Positions 43,212-52,069 of a stretch of DNA of 64,000 bases are shown in pieces. The number at the start of each line of letters is the position of its first letter. The stretch's first letter is position 1. The notes under the pieces were generated by a model. It was given only the letters and a program-made list of their open reading frames with translations, did not search any database and had not been told where the DNA came from. The DNA comes from Archangium lansingense (GTDB lineage: Bacteria; Myxococcota; Myxococcia; Myxococcales; Myxococcaceae): contig NZ_JAPNKA010000001.1 in assembly GCF_026626635.1 (NCBI RefSeq), forward strand, positions 9,160,501-9,224,500, in the 5' to 3' direction. The translations under genes were made by a program, and so were the position numbers.

Positions 43212-44618
43212 CTACATCTCCTCCAGCTCCTTGCCCCTCGTCTCCCGGATGAAGAGAAGCACGAACGCGAGCGAGGCCATGGCCGCGGCGGTGTAGAGCC
43301 CATAGGCGAGCCCCAGGCCCACGGTCCGCAAGGCGGGGAACGTGGAGGACACGATGAAGTTGGCGACCCACTGCGCCGAGCCCGCGAGCGCCAGCGCATG
43401 GGCGCGGATGCGGTTGTTGAACATCTCCCCGAGCAGCACCCACACCACGGGCCCCCAGGACATGCCGAAGCAGAAGACGTAGAGGTTGGCGGCCACCAGT
43501 GCGACGGGGCCCGCCGCTCCCTGCAGGACGGGATTGCCCGCTGCATCCGTCCCGGCCGTGCCGAACACGTACGCCATCGTCCCAAGCGTCAGCGTCATAC
43601 CCACCGAGCCCACGAGGAGCAGTGGCTTGCGCCCGAAGCGGTCCACCGTGGCGATGGCGATGAACGTGGTGACGATGTTGGTGACGCTGGTGATGACGGT
43701 GATGGCCAGCGAGTCCCGCTCCGAGAACCCGACCGCCTGCCAGAGGACGCTCGAGTAGTAGAAGATGACGTTGATCCCCACGAACTGCTGGAAGACGGAC
43801 AGTCCGATGCCCACCCAGACGATGGGCAGCAGCCCGAACCGTCCCCGAAGGTCCGCGAAGCCCCCAGAGTGCTCGCTCGAGAGGGTCAGGCGGATCTCCT
43901 CCACCTTCACCTCCGCGCGGCGCCCCACGATGGTGCGAAGCACGTCCCGTGCCTTCTCTTCGCGATGCTTCGCGACCAGGTAGCGCGGGGACTCGGGAAT
44001 CAAGAGGGCGCCGATGCCATAGAGGATCGCAGGGGGGAGCTCGGACAGGAGCATCCACCGCCAGGCCGCGAGCCCGAGCCAGAAGGGATTCTCGGCGGAG
44101 CCTCCCGCCGCGGCGGCGATGCCAAAATCCACGAGTAGCGCGGCGAAGATGCCAGTCACGATGGCCAGCTGCTGGAGCGAACCGAGCCGGCCCCGCAGGC
44201 GGGCCGGAGCGATCTCCGCGATGTAGGCAGGGGCGATGACGCTGGCGATTCCCACCGCGACGCCGCCCACCAGCCGCCACAGGCTGAAATCCACGAGCCC
44301 GAAGGCCAGTCCGGAGCCCAACGTTCCCACTGCGAAGAGCACGGAGGCGACCACCATCGTCCGGATCCGGCCAAAGCGATCCGCCAACTGTCCCCCCACG
44401 AAAGCACCCGCGGCCGAGCCGAGAAGCGCCGCGGACACCGAGAGGCCAATGGCCGCGTCCCCCGCCCGGAAGGTCGACTCCAGGGCGCCGACAGCGCCGT
44501 TGATGACCGCGGTGTCGTAGCCGAACAGAAAGCCGCCCACGGCGGCCACCGAGGCAATCATCACGACCTTGAGCGATGAGCCTTCAGCGGCCACCGCTTC
44601 GTCGCGTACATCGGCCAT
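43212..44618 (-). CDS. Sugar:H+ symporter of the major facilitator superfamily
   Basis: The 468-residue protein has 12 predicted membrane spans. The sugar-porter signature is complete: DRFGRIR between helices 2 and 3, PESPRYLVAK before the central loop, QQFVGINVIFYYS in helix 7, DRFGRKPLL between 8 and 9, and a terminal RETRGKELEEM. This groups it with XylE, GalP and AraE type transporters of monosaccharides. Exact substrate cannot be told. The adjacent upstream gene encodes a periplasmic binding protein of a different family, so the two are probably unrelated in function. Confidence 0.93.
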   Translation of the reverse strand: MADVRDEAVAAEGSSLKVVMIASVAAVGGFLFGYDTAVINGAVGALESTFRAGDAAIGLSVSAALLGSAAGAFVGGQLADRFGRIRTMVVASVLFAVGTLGSGLAFGLVDFSLWRLVGGVAVGIASVIAPAYIAEIAPARLRGRLGSLQQLAIVTGIFAALLVDFGIAAAAGGSAENPFWLGLAAWRWMLLSELPPAILYGIGALLIPESPRYLVAKHREEKARDVLRTIVGRRAEVKVEEIRLTLSSEHSGGFADLRGRFGLLPIVWVGIGLSVFQQFVGINVIFYYSSVLWQAVGFSERDSLAITVITSVTNIVTTFIAIATVDRFGRKPLLLVGSVGMTLTLGTMAYVFGTAGTDAAGNPVLQGAAGPVALVAANLYVFCFGMSWGPVVWVLLGEMFNNRIRAHALALAGSAQWVANFIVSSTFPALRTVGLGLAYGLYTAAAMASLAFVLLFIRETRGKELEEM

Positions 44619-44726
44619 TCAGACCTCCCGGTGCATGCGACCCAACATCCGCACTCCGGGCGGCCCGTCATCCCCCTCGGAAAGAGAGGTGTTCGCCGCT
44701 GGAAACCCGACACGGCATGTCAGGTC

Positions 44727-45911
44727 TCACGGCGTCACGGCGGCGGCGAACCGGCGCTTGCCTTCGCGAATCGTGAGAATGACGGCGGGCTTCACGGGGT
44801 TGCGGTCCGCGTCCAGGGTGAGAGTGCCGGTGGCGCCGGGATGGTCCTTGGTGCTCGCGAGCGCGTCGCGGATGTCCGGGCCCGAGAGGGACTTCGCCCG
44901 CTCGATGGCCGCGAGCGCCACCTTCGCCGCGTCGTAGCCCAGCGCGGAGGCGGCCTCGGGAGAGCGGCCGTAGCGCTCGCGGAACGAGGCGATGAAGCGC
45001 TGGAGCTCGGGCGCGGGGTTGTCCTCGGCGTAGTGCGACGAGTAGTAGGAGCCCTCCAGCGCGCCACCGGCGAGCTCGAAGATGCGGTCCGACTCCCAGC
45101 CATCCCCGCCCAGCAGCGGCTGGGTCAACCCCATCTCGCGCGCCTGACGGGCGATGACGCCCACCTCGCTGTAGAAGCCCGGCAGGTACAGGGCCTGGGG
45201 CTTCGCCTTCTTCACCGCCAGCAGTGGCGCGCGGTAGTCCGAGTCCCCCTTGGAGTAGCTCTCCACCGCCACCACCGTCCCGCCCAGCTTCTTGAAGGCC
45301 TCGGTGAAAGCCTCGCTGAGACCAAGGGAGGAGGCGTTCTTGACGTCGTGCAGTACCGCCACGCGCTCGAGCTTCAGGTTCTCCCGGGCGAAGCGGGCCA
45401 TGGCCGCACCCTGGAAGGGGTCGATGAAACAGGTGCGGAAGATGAAGTCCCCCTTCTTGGTGACATCCGGGTGGGTGGACGAGGGCGTCACCATGGGCAC
45501 TCGAGCCGCCTGCACCGAATCGGCGATGGCCAGCGAGCCGGATGAGGTCACGTCTCCGAGGATGAGCACCACCCGATCCTGCGTGAGGAGGCGCTTGGCA
45601 GCGGCCACTGACTCCTCGAGCTTGCCCTGGGTGTCATAGGAGCGGAGCTCCACCTTGCGGCCCTTCACGCCGCCGGCGGCGTTCACCTGCTCCACGGCGA
45701 ACTGGATGCCATCGCGCACCACCGTGCCGAACGAGGCCTCCGAGCCCGTGAGACTCCCCAGCATGCCGATGACGATCGGCCCCTGTTCGGTGGGGGCTTT
45801 CTGCTCCGACGTGGCTGTCGCCGGAGCGGGGGCCGACGGTGGCGGAGACTTCCGCTCGCAGGCGAGGGAACACAGAGCGACGGCGGCAATCAGCGGGAGG
45901 ACGCGGTGCAT
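44727..45911 (-). CDS. Branched-chain amino acid-type periplasmic binding lipoprotein
   Basis: ATG 45911 is chosen because it begins a lipoprotein signal peptide (MHRVLPLIAAVALCSLAC, Cys18); an in-frame TTG further upstream lies in a palindrome. The 394-residue protein is a type I periplasmic binding fold of the LivJ/LivK family (IVIGMLGSLTGSEASFG, GKLEESVAAAKRLL, PMVTPSSTHPDVT). No permease or ATPase gene is next to it, so it may serve a remote transporter or act as a chemoreceptor-type sensor. The ligand is unknown. Confidence 0.88.
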   Translation of the reverse strand: MHRVLPLIAAVALCSLACERKSPPPSAPAPATATSEQKAPTEQGPIVIGMLGSLTGSEASFGTVVRDGIQFAVEQVNAAGGVKGRKVELRSYDTQGKLEESVAAAKRLLTQDRVVLILGDVTSSGSLAIADSVQAARVPMVTPSSTHPDVTKKGDFIFRTCFIDPFQGAAMARFARENLKLERVAVLHDVKNASSLGLSEAFTEAFKKLGGTVVAVESYSKGDSDYRAPLLAVKKAKPQALYLPGFYSEVGVIARQAREMGLTQPLLGGDGWESDRIFELAGGALEGSYYSSHYAEDNPAPELQRFIASFRERYGRSPEAASALGYDAAKVALAAIERAKSLSGPDIRDALASTKDHPGATGTLTLDADRNPVKPAVILTIREGKRRFAAAVTP

Positions 45912-45969
45912 GGTGGCTCTCGGGGGGCGAACTCTGTCATGAACGCCCGTGGCGGGCACGGTCTCGCAA

Positions 45970-45994
45970 AAGTTGTCCAACAGTTGGACAACTT
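45970..45994 (-). terminator. Perfect 11-bp palindrome hairpin after the AraC-type gene
   Basis: AAGTTGTCCAA and TTGGACAACTT pair around CAG. It lies 22 bases after the AraC-type stop codon and, on the minus strand, is followed by a T-run (ACTTTTGC), as in an intrinsic terminator. Because it is also 59-83 bases upstream of the binding protein start, it could alternatively be an operator. Confidence 0.6.
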
Positions 45995-46016
45995 CGTGAA
46001 GAGCGCGGCCGGGAGG

Positions 46017-46991
46017 TCAGCCGGTCTCAGTGGAACCGGCGGAGCAGGCCCGCGCGCGGTACTCCTTCGGGCTCATCCCGAAGCGCTGCTTGAAGGCGCG
46101 GCTGAAGTGGCTCGCGTCGTTGAAGCCCCAGGCGAAGGCGATCTCCGAGACGCTTCGTCCCGCCTGGCGGGTATCCCGGAGCGACGCGGCGCAGCGCACC
46201 AGCCGACGCTCGCGCAGCCAGTCCCCCATGGAGCACCCCGAGAGCTCGAACAGCCGGTGCAGGTAGCGCACGGAGATGTGGTGCGCGGCGGCGAGGTCCG
46301 CGGGAGACAGCTCCGGCTCGGACAGGTGCTCCTCGAGGTACGCCTGGAGGCGCCTCAGCCGGGCGAGGTGTGCCGGAGAGGCGGGTTCATCCTCGGGTTC
46401 GGAAGGCGTCCCGAAGGCCAGGGCGAGCAACCCCAGCACCTGCTCGACGATGGTGGGGGCGCTGCGGACATCCAGAGCTCCGGCCTGCTCCCCGAGAGAG
46501 CGCAGGAAGTCCGCGGCGAGTCGCCCCACCCCGGCACGCCCGTTCACGGACACCGCCATCGCCGCCCGCGGAGCGACCAGCCGGGGCAGCAACCGCTGGC
46601 GTGGGAAATGGAACACGAGCTGTCGGAAACGGCTGTCGAAGAGGAGCCGGTACGGACGCGTGCTGTCGAACATCACCAGGTCCCCCGGTGACAGCCATGC
46701 CAGGCGCTCGTCCTGCTCCACCGCACCCATTCCCTCGAGGTGGAGGCAGGCCATGATGAGGTCCGGGTCCGAGCTCGCGATGGACTGGCACGAGCGCACC
46801 ACCTGCTGCGGATCCGCCGTGATGTCCGTCACCACCAGGCCGCCCACCTGCGTTGCGTCGAGGCATCCCTGGAATGGGCCCGACTCCTCGCGCCGGGTGT
46901 CCAGGGGCACGAACTGCCGGCAGACCACCTCATGCCAGAAGTCGAACTGCTCGCGCGCCGGCACCCGCGCCGTCGTCAGGAGGCTCCCCAT
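46017..46991 (-). CDS. AraC-family transcriptional regulator
   Basis: ATG 46991 gives 324 residues (an upstream in-frame start at 47024 adds 11). The N-terminal part matches the AraC-type sensor domain class (FDFWHEVVCRQFVP, LVMFDSTRPYRLLF). The C-terminal 100 residues hold two helix-turn-helix units: LSPADLAAAHHISVRYLHRL and RSVSEIAFAWGFNDASHFSR followed by AFKQRFGMSPKEYR, the family signature. It is divergent from a nitrilase gene, as in known nitrilase clusters where an AraC protein (NitR) controls nitrilase. Paired direct repeats lie between them. Confidence 0.92.
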   Translation of the reverse strand: MGSLLTTARVPAREQFDFWHEVVCRQFVPLDTRREESGPFQGCLDATQVGGLVVTDITADPQQVVRSCQSIASSDPDLIMACLHLEGMGAVEQDERLAWLSPGDLVMFDSTRPYRLLFDSRFRQLVFHFPRQRLLPRLVAPRAAMAVSVNGRAGVGRLAADFLRSLGEQAGALDVRSAPTIVEQVLGLLALAFGTPSEPEDEPASPAHLARLRRLQAYLEEHLSEPELSPADLAAAHHISVRYLHRLFELSGCSMGDWLRERRLVRCAASLRDTRQAGRSVSEIAFAWGFNDASHFSRAFKQRFGMSPKEYRARACSAGSTETG

Positions 46992-47045
46992 GCTCCGAAC
47001 GCTAACGGCCCCGCGCCCCGCCACGCGAGCCCCCTCCAGGCCTCT

Positions 47046-47086
47046 GTGCGCTTCCGGTCAAGCCGCCGTGCGCTCCTGGTCAAGCC
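47046..47086. promoter_or_regulatory. Paired direct repeats, candidate AraC-protein operator
   Basis: GTGCGCTTCCGGTCAAGCC (47046-47064) and GTGCGCTCCTGGTCAAGCC (47068-47086) match at 17 of 19 positions, starting 22 bases apart (two helical turns). They lie just upstream of the nitrilase ATG (47117) and about 55 bases before the AraC-type start, as expected for tandem half-sites of an AraC regulator. Confidence 0.6.
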
Positions 47087-47116
47087 CTGCGCATGAGCGC
47101 GCGGTACCCATGGGCC

Positions 47117-48106
47117 ATGACAACGACCCATCCTCGATTCAAGGCCGCGGCCGTCCAAGCCGCTCCCGCGTTCCTCGACCTCGACGCTGGTGTGGACAAG
47201 GCCGTGCGCCTCATCGCCGAGGCCGCCAGCAACGGAGCCTCGCTCATCGCCTTTCCGGAGACCTGGCTGCCCGGCTATCCGTTCTGGGTCTGGCTTGGCT
47301 CACCCGGCTGGGGCATGCAGTTCGTGCAGCGCTACTTCGACCAATCGCTCGAGGCGGACGGCCCACATATGGCCCGGCTGCGCGAGGCGGCCCGGCAGAA
47401 CAACATCCACGTGGTGATGGGTTACAGCGAGCGCTCCGGGTCCAGCCTCTACATGGGGCAAGCCCTGATCGGCTCCGATGGTGGGCTCATCGCGGCGCGG
47501 CGCAAGCTCAAGCCCACGCACGCCGAGCGCACGGTGTTCGGCGAGGGCGACGGGGGAGACCTGAAGGTGCACGCCACGGCGCTCGGCAGGCTGGGGGCAC
47601 TCAACTGCTGGGAGCACCTCCAACCGCTGGTGAAGCAGGCGATGTACACCCAGGGCGAGCAGGTACACGTGTCCGCGTGGCCCAGCTTCTCGCTCTACCG
47701 GGACATGGCGTATGCGCTCGGCCCCGAGGTGAACCTTGCCGCCAGCCGGATGTACGCCGTGGAGGGGCAGTGCTTCGTCATCGCCTCGTGCGCCACGGTC
47801 TCCAAGGAGATGACGGCCTTGCTGTGCGACGCGCCGGACCGGGCGAAGATGCTGCTGGCCGGAGGCGGCTTCGCGATGCTCTTCGGCCCGGATGGCCGGG
47901 CGCTGGCGCAACCGCTGGACGAGCACACCGAGGGCCTCCTCTACGCGGACATCGATCTGGGGCTCATCCCGCTCGCCAAGGCGGTGGCGGACCCTACGGG
48001 GCACTACTCGCGCCCCGACGTGCTCCGGTTGATGTTCAACGACACGCCGCATCGGCTCGTGGAGCGCTTCGAAGCGGAAGCACGCGAGACCGAACAGGCC
48101 GCGTGA
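47117..48106 (+). CDS. Nitrilase
   Basis: I favour ATG 47117 (329 residues); ATG 47093 is an alternative that overlaps the operator less well. The Glu-Lys-Cys catalytic triad is present: Glu in IAFPETWLPGYPF, Lys in RRKLKPTHAER and Cys in GALNCWEHLQPL. This CWEH form is typical of true aliphatic or aryl nitrilases that convert nitriles to acid and ammonia, rather than carbamoylases or amidases. Expression is probably controlled by the divergent AraC-type regulator. The substrate is not evident. Confidence 0.93.
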   Translation: MTTTHPRFKAAAVQAAPAFLDLDAGVDKAVRLIAEAASNGASLIAFPETWLPGYPFWVWLGSPGWGMQFVQRYFDQSLEADGPHMARLREAARQNNIHVVMGYSERSGSSLYMGQALIGSDGGLIAARRKLKPTHAERTVFGEGDGGDLKVHATALGRLGALNCWEHLQPLVKQAMYTQGEQVHVSAWPSFSLYRDMAYALGPEVNLAASRMYAVEGQCFVIASCATVSKEMTALLCDAPDRAKMLLAGGGFAMLFGPDGRALAQPLDEHTEGLLYADIDLGLIPLAKAVADPTGHYSRPDVLRLMFNDTPHRLVERFEAEARETEQAA

Positions 48107-48177
48107 GAGCACCCGTCGGTCCTTCGCTGAGGCTCATCGGACGCAACCCAGGCTCAAACGACCAACAGCCCCGCCCG

Positions 48178-49584
48178 TCAGGCGGCTCCGCGCGCCTCAC
48201 CCTCCGGCTCGGTGGCAGGCGCCTCCGAGCGCCCAGCCCGGCTCACGGGGAGTTCGATGCGCAGGCGTGCGCCGCCTTCTGGACGATTGCTGGCGGACAG
48301 CGCGCCGCCGAACTGCTCCACCAGCTCGCGCGACAGGGTCAGGCCCAAGCCGGTGCCCTTGTCGGGACTCTTGGTGGTGAAGAAGGCTTCGAAGAGTCGA
48401 GGCAGCACGTGCGGGGCAAAGCCGGGCCCGTTGTCCTCAACGAGCAGCACCACGCACTCCTGCTCCGCGCGGCCCACCAACCGCACCTCGCTGCTCGGCA
48501 CCGGATGAGACTCCAGCACGTCTCCAGCGTTGATCAGCAGGTTGAGCACCACCTGGACCAGCCGCTGCCGCACGACGAAGATCTCCGGCAGGTCCGTGGG
48601 CACGTCCACCTGCAGGAACGACACGTGCTTCAACCGGAGCGAGGCCAGCTTCATGGCATCCGCCACCACGTCCACCAGCGCGCACGCCGTGGGCTCGTTG
48701 GCGTCCATGCGAGCAAAGCCCCTCAGGTCCGCAACAATCTGCCGGATGTGCTGGATGCCCACCCGCGTCTCCGCGAGCACCTCGGCCAGCTCCTCCCGAT
48801 CCAGCTCCCGCGCCTCCACCAGCTCGGTGTGGACGAAGTTGACGTTAGAGCCTACGTAGGCCAGCGGGTTGTTGATCTCATGTGCCACACCCGACGCCAG
48901 CCGCCCGACGATGGCCAGCTTCTCCGACTGGGCCCGGCGGTGCTCGCTGAAGGCCAGCGCCTCGAGCGCCTCGCGGCGGGCGCGCTTGAGCCGGCCCTGT
49001 TGCTCCACCTGCTGGGCCTGGAACGTCTGGTGGGAGAAGTACGCCGCGAGCATGGCGATGCCCACCACCACGGACAGCCAGGTGAGCCACTGATAGAAGG
49101 AATGGTTCCCCCTCCACAGGAGCAGGGCGGTACCGGCGACTCCCACCGCGCCGCTCACGAGGACGGCCCGCACGTGCCGCCGGTAGATGAGGGTGATGGC
49201 CAGCGGCAGGACGGGCACCATGATGAAGTAGGGACCCCCCAGGCCATCCATCTCCATGGAGAGTGCCAGGACGCAGACCGTGGAGATCAGCGCGTTCAGG
49301 ACCGTGAGCAGGCCCACCCAGGGCCTGGGTACCACGCGGACCAGGTACGTGTAGCCCAGCATGCTCGAAGCCCAGAGCACGCGGACCCCCAGCATCCAGG
49401 GAACGAAGCGGCCCAGGTAGAGGGCATCCACCCAGGCGAAGACGAGGATGGTCACGCACAGCACCCAGACGATCCGCAGGCTCCACACGCCCCCCGGCCG
49501 GACGGCTTCAAGCTCAAGCTGCTCCGGCTCTGTCTCGGGGGAACGGAGCATGGAGGAAGTCTCGTGAGGGGAGGTCCAGGGCAT
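48178..49584 (-). CDS. Orphan membrane histidine kinase
   Basis: The 468-residue protein (start at ATG 49584 preferred; 49551 and 49659 are alternatives) has about six N-terminal membrane spans (residues 30-195), then a helical linker and HisKA domain with phospho-acceptor VAHEINNPLAYVGSN. The HATPase domain has NLLINAGDVL (N box), VEDNGPGFAPHVL (G1), LFEAFFTTK (F box) and GTGLGLTLS (G2). The membrane part resembles no characterised sensor that I recognise. No response regulator gene is adjacent, so it is an orphan, common in myxobacteria. Confidence 0.9.
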   Translation of the reverse strand: MPWTSPHETSSMLRSPETEPEQLELEAVRPGGVWSLRIVWVLCVTILVFAWVDALYLGRFVPWMLGVRVLWASSMLGYTYLVRVVPRPWVGLLTVLNALISTVCVLALSMEMDGLGGPYFIMVPVLPLAITLIYRRHVRAVLVSGAVGVAGTALLLWRGNHSFYQWLTWLSVVVGIAMLAAYFSHQTFQAQQVEQQGRLKRARREALEALAFSEHRRAQSEKLAIVGRLASGVAHEINNPLAYVGSNVNFVHTELVEARELDREELAEVLAETRVGIQHIRQIVADLRGFARMDANEPTACALVDVVADAMKLASLRLKHVSFLQVDVPTDLPEIFVVRQRLVQVVLNLLINAGDVLESHPVPSSEVRLVGRAEQECVVLLVEDNGPGFAPHVLPRLFEAFFTTKSPDKGTGLGLTLSRELVEQFGGALSASNRPEGGARLRIELPVSRAGRSEAPATEPEGEARGAA

Positions 49585-49684
49585 CGACGGCCGGGCGAGT
49601 CCGTGCAGGCCGTCCGAAGGGTAACACACAGGCGGCCGAGGGCCCGCGCCCCTTCCCATGCCCGGCAGCGGACCTCATCCTTCC

Positions 49685-49713
49685 TTGACTCGGTAGGGGT
49701 CACTCTCTAGGTT
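49685..49713 (+). promoter_or_regulatory. Predicted rpoZ promoter
   Basis: TTGACT (49685-49690), 17 bases, then TAGGTT (49708-49713), with transcription starting about 40 bases before the rpoZ ATG. The -10 match is imperfect. Confidence 0.4.
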
Positions 49714-49757
49714 GATCCCCTTCTCCTCAGTCGTACTTAGTGAAGGACGTATCCCAC

Positions 49758-50006
49758 ATGGCTCGCGTCACAGTCGAAGACTGCCTCCCCAAGGTCGACA
49801 ACCGCTTCGCGCTCGTGCTGCTGGCGGCCAAGCGCGCCCGTCAGCTCATGGCCGGCGCTCGCCCCATCATCGACACCTCGAGGAACAAGCCCCCCGTGCT
49901 CTCGCTGCGCGAGGTGGCCACCGGCAAGGTGAAGTTCGACCGGGACGTGCGTGAGGCCCTTACCGGCAAGTACGCCTCGTCCGAGCAGAAGGCCAACGGC
50001 CTCTAG
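49758..50006 (+). CDS. rpoZ: RNA polymerase omega subunit
   Basis: ATG 49758 yields 82 residues beginning MARVTVEDCLPKVDNRFALV, the standard omega start, followed by the conserved AAKRARQLMAGARP and a short C-terminal tail. Omega helps fold and retain the beta' subunit and, in many bacteria, forms part of the ppGpp site. Unlike many proteobacteria it is not next to gmk or spoT here. The stop codon (TAG 50004-50006) overlaps the stop of the convergent Nudix gene. Confidence 0.95.
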   Translation: MARVTVEDCLPKVDNRFALVLLAAKRARQLMAGARPIIDTSRNKPPVLSLREVATGKVKFDRDVREALTGKYASSEQKANGL

Positions 50007-50485
50007 TCGCCGGAGCCCTCCGGGCGTATCACCCCGGAGAGGGCGAGGGTGGCCCCCGCGCGCAGCAGCATCCTGGCCGCGCGCGCGGCGATGGCCTTCT
50101 CGCCCTTGTAGCCCAGCAGCGCCGCTACCCGCGTCAGCGGCACCCAGCGCGTCTCGTCCACCTCTACCCGGTGCCCCGCGTGCTGGATGTCTCCCAGCAG
50201 CCCGGACTCGTAGCGGAACAGGTAGAAGTGCACGCGCTTGAAGATGCGCTGGCCGCGGAACTGGTAGACGTAGCGGATCTCCCCCAGCGGCGCGACGAGC
50301 GTGGCCTTCAGGCCCGTCTCCTCCCACACCTCCCGCACGGCCGTCTGCTCGGGCGTCTCCCCAGGGTCCACATGGCCCTTGGGAAGCGCCCATAGGGAGC
50401 GGCCGTGGGGCCGGATGACGGCCACCTCCAGCTCGCCCCCCTGGTCTCGGATGACGACTCCTCCGGCGGACGCCTCACGGGGCAT
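50003..50485 (-). CDS. Nudix hydrolase
   Basis: ATG 50485 gives 160 residues starting MPREASAGGVVIRDQGG. The Nudix box is intact: GHVDPGETPEQTAVREVWEE followed by TGL. Nudix enzymes split nucleoside diphosphates linked to another moiety; the early ASAGGVVIR and the ALPKGHVDPGE context resemble the diadenosine-polyphosphate/MutT-like branch. The 3' end overlaps convergently with rpoZ. It lies downstream of two hypothetical genes on the same strand and may share their transcript. Confidence 0.92.
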   Translation of the reverse strand: MPREASAGGVVIRDQGGELEVAVIRPHGRSLWALPKGHVDPGETPEQTAVREVWEETGLKATLVAPLGEIRYVYQFRGQRIFKRVHFYLFRYESGLLGDIQHAGHRVEVDETRWVPLTRVAALLGYKGEKAIAARAARMLLRAGATLALSGVIRPEGSGD

Positions 50486-50520
50486 ATGGCGAGAAGTTAA
50501 CCGATGCCCGGCCCCCGCGG

Positions 50521-51162
50521 TCAGGAGACTTGTCCGAAGTGCCGCAGCTTGGCTTCTGCGCCCAACCGGTACGCGTAACGCAAGTCCGTCAGCAGCCGCT
50601 CCAGCCGCCTCCCCATCACGTGTCCCATCAGCCGAGAGCAGAAGTTGCGCGACAGCCGATTGGCCTCCTCGTACCGCCAGCGCTCCGCCTCGGACAGCTT
50701 CTGCCGGTAGGACACCCGGTCGAACAGCCTCCTCAGCAGCTCCTCCGCCCACGCCCCCACCCCGTCCCCCCACCGGTGCAGCAGGCACAGGGCGAACTTG
50801 TCCACCTCCGCCTGCGCCTCCAGCTCCAGCAAGGACACGGTACGTCCATGTACGGCCGTGTGTGTCACATAGACGAAGTGGGAAACGCCCTCGGCGAGCT
50901 GGCAGAAGCCATCCAGCTCCTGATCCAGCAGCGAGGCCACCGGGCCGCTCTCGTAGGGCTTGAGGCGGAGGAGCAGCGCGGGGGCGAGGTACAGGGCGAG
51001 CTCCAGCTCCCCGTCCCCCTCATAAATGAGGAGCTCCTCCTCACAGCGTCCGGTGGCGCCGAGCTGGGCGGCCGCCTCGGTGTCCACCACGAAGCCCTCC
51101 GCCCGAGCGGCGCAGGTAATGCCGTAGATGGCCTCCAGGTGTTCCTGCACGCGGCCGATCAT
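50521..51162 (-). CDS. Hypothetical protein
   Basis: The 213-residue soluble protein begins MIGRVQEHLEAIYGI and has AGGAGG six bases upstream. It has a central acidic strand-rich region (EEELLIYEGDGELELALYLA) and a helical C-terminal half. No catalytic motif or membrane segment is visible and I do not recognise it. It follows the 197-residue hypothetical gene by 16 bases and precedes the Nudix gene by 35 bases, so the three probably form an operon. Confidence 0.8.
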   Translation of the reverse strand: MIGRVQEHLEAIYGITCAARAEGFVVDTEAAAQLGATGRCEEELLIYEGDGELELALYLAPALLLRLKPYESGPVASLLDQELDGFCQLAEGVSHFVYVTHTAVHGRTVSLLELEAQAEVDKFALCLLHRWGDGVGAWAEELLRRLFDRVSYRQKLSEAERWRYEEANRLSRNFCSRLMGHVMGRRLERLLTDLRYAYRLGAEAKLRHFGQVS

Positions 51163-51178
51163 TCATGGCCTCCTGGCT

Positions 51179-51772
51179 TCAGTTCGGCAGGCCCTTGGGC
51201 AGCACCAGGCCGGCATCCACCAACACCTGCTCCAGCTTGTCGTTGCCCGTGCGCACCCAGCTCTCGTACACCTTGAGGGTGCCCGAGGGGCCGTTCTGCA
51301 CCAGCCCGCGCGCGGCGATCTCCTCCAGCACGTCCACCAGGGCGCGGAAGCGGGCACTCAGCTCCCGGTAGACGGCGGCGAAGCCCGCGGCGGGAGCCAG
51401 GTCCGCCAGCTGCCCGTAGGCCGCCCCGCCCATCTGGATGTAGTAGTCCTGGCCCACGGGGCCCTCGCGCAGCGCGCCAGAGAAGAAGCCGGCCTGGTAG
51501 AGCGAGACGTCGCCCAGCCGCCGCAGCGTGCGGATGCGCTCATCGCGCTGCTGCTGCAGCGAGCGGTGGTAGAGCACCGCCAGCGGCTCCTGCTCCTTGC
51601 GCCCGTCCTCCCCCTTGCTGAACAGGTTGTCAGTGCAGGCGAACTCAGCCAGCAGGTTCACCAGGTAGAACTCGGTCGTCTCGCCGACCGCGAGCTTCTG
51701 GCGCCGAATGACTTCCTCCAACAGCGCCTTGAAGAACTCCTTCAACGACGGGGCCGTCACCAGTTGACTCAT
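51179..51772 (-). CDS. Hypothetical protein, head of a three-gene unit
   Basis: The 197-residue protein (MSQLVTAPSLKEFFKALLEE) is mostly helical and soluble, with phrases such as FYLVNLLAEFACTDNL and GGAAYGQLADLAPAAGF. No family motif is recognised. It is next to the groE region, from which it is divergent, and upstream of the second hypothetical protein. The tight spacing to its neighbours suggests a common function. Confidence 0.8.
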   Translation of the reverse strand: MSQLVTAPSLKEFFKALLEEVIRRQKLAVGETTEFYLVNLLAEFACTDNLFSKGEDGRKEQEPLAVLYHRSLQQQRDERIRTLRRLGDVSLYQAGFFSGALREGPVGQDYYIQMGGAAYGQLADLAPAAGFAAVYRELSARFRALVDVLEEIAARGLVQNGPSGTLKVYESWVRTGNDKLEQVLVDAGLVLPKGLPN

Positions 51773-52025
51773 GGACTCTAGACCTCCAACGCCCCCGAGG
51801 TTTGGCGGGCCGGGGACGCCACGTAAAAGTTACCAACGCCCCCCGACACGTTGCAAAAAGACCCCCAGTCATTCCGGGCACTTACGCTGGCACTCGACCC
51901 TCGCGACTGCCAGAACCGGTGGCGCGCCACCCCCACTTGGACCAGGACGTCCACAGGAAGACAGAGAGGAAAATCCCAATTGTGACGGGGACTTGGCAGA
52001 AGCCCTCCCCACAGTCCCGGCTCGC

Positions 52026-52053
52026 TTGACGGGTCAACTTCGCTGGTTATTAT
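52026..52053 (+). promoter_or_regulatory. groESL promoter
   Basis: TTGACG (52026-52031), 16 bases, TATTAT (52048-52053). Transcription would start near 52060, so the CIRCE element covers about +10 to +37, the usual repressor position. The region 51773-52025 upstream shows no coding signal. Confidence 0.75.
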
Positions 52054-52069
52054 CCCGCGCGCTCGCTGA

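Noticed and set aside
43212..45911. Sugar ABC transporter operon
   Set aside because: The transporter is a 12-span facilitator and the binding protein belongs to the LivJ/LivK family; they do not form one system.
46276..49710. Plus-strand frame of 1144 codons spanning AraC, nitrilase and kinase genes
   Set aside because: It crosses both strands' real genes and reads as low-complexity Arg/Ser-rich sequence.
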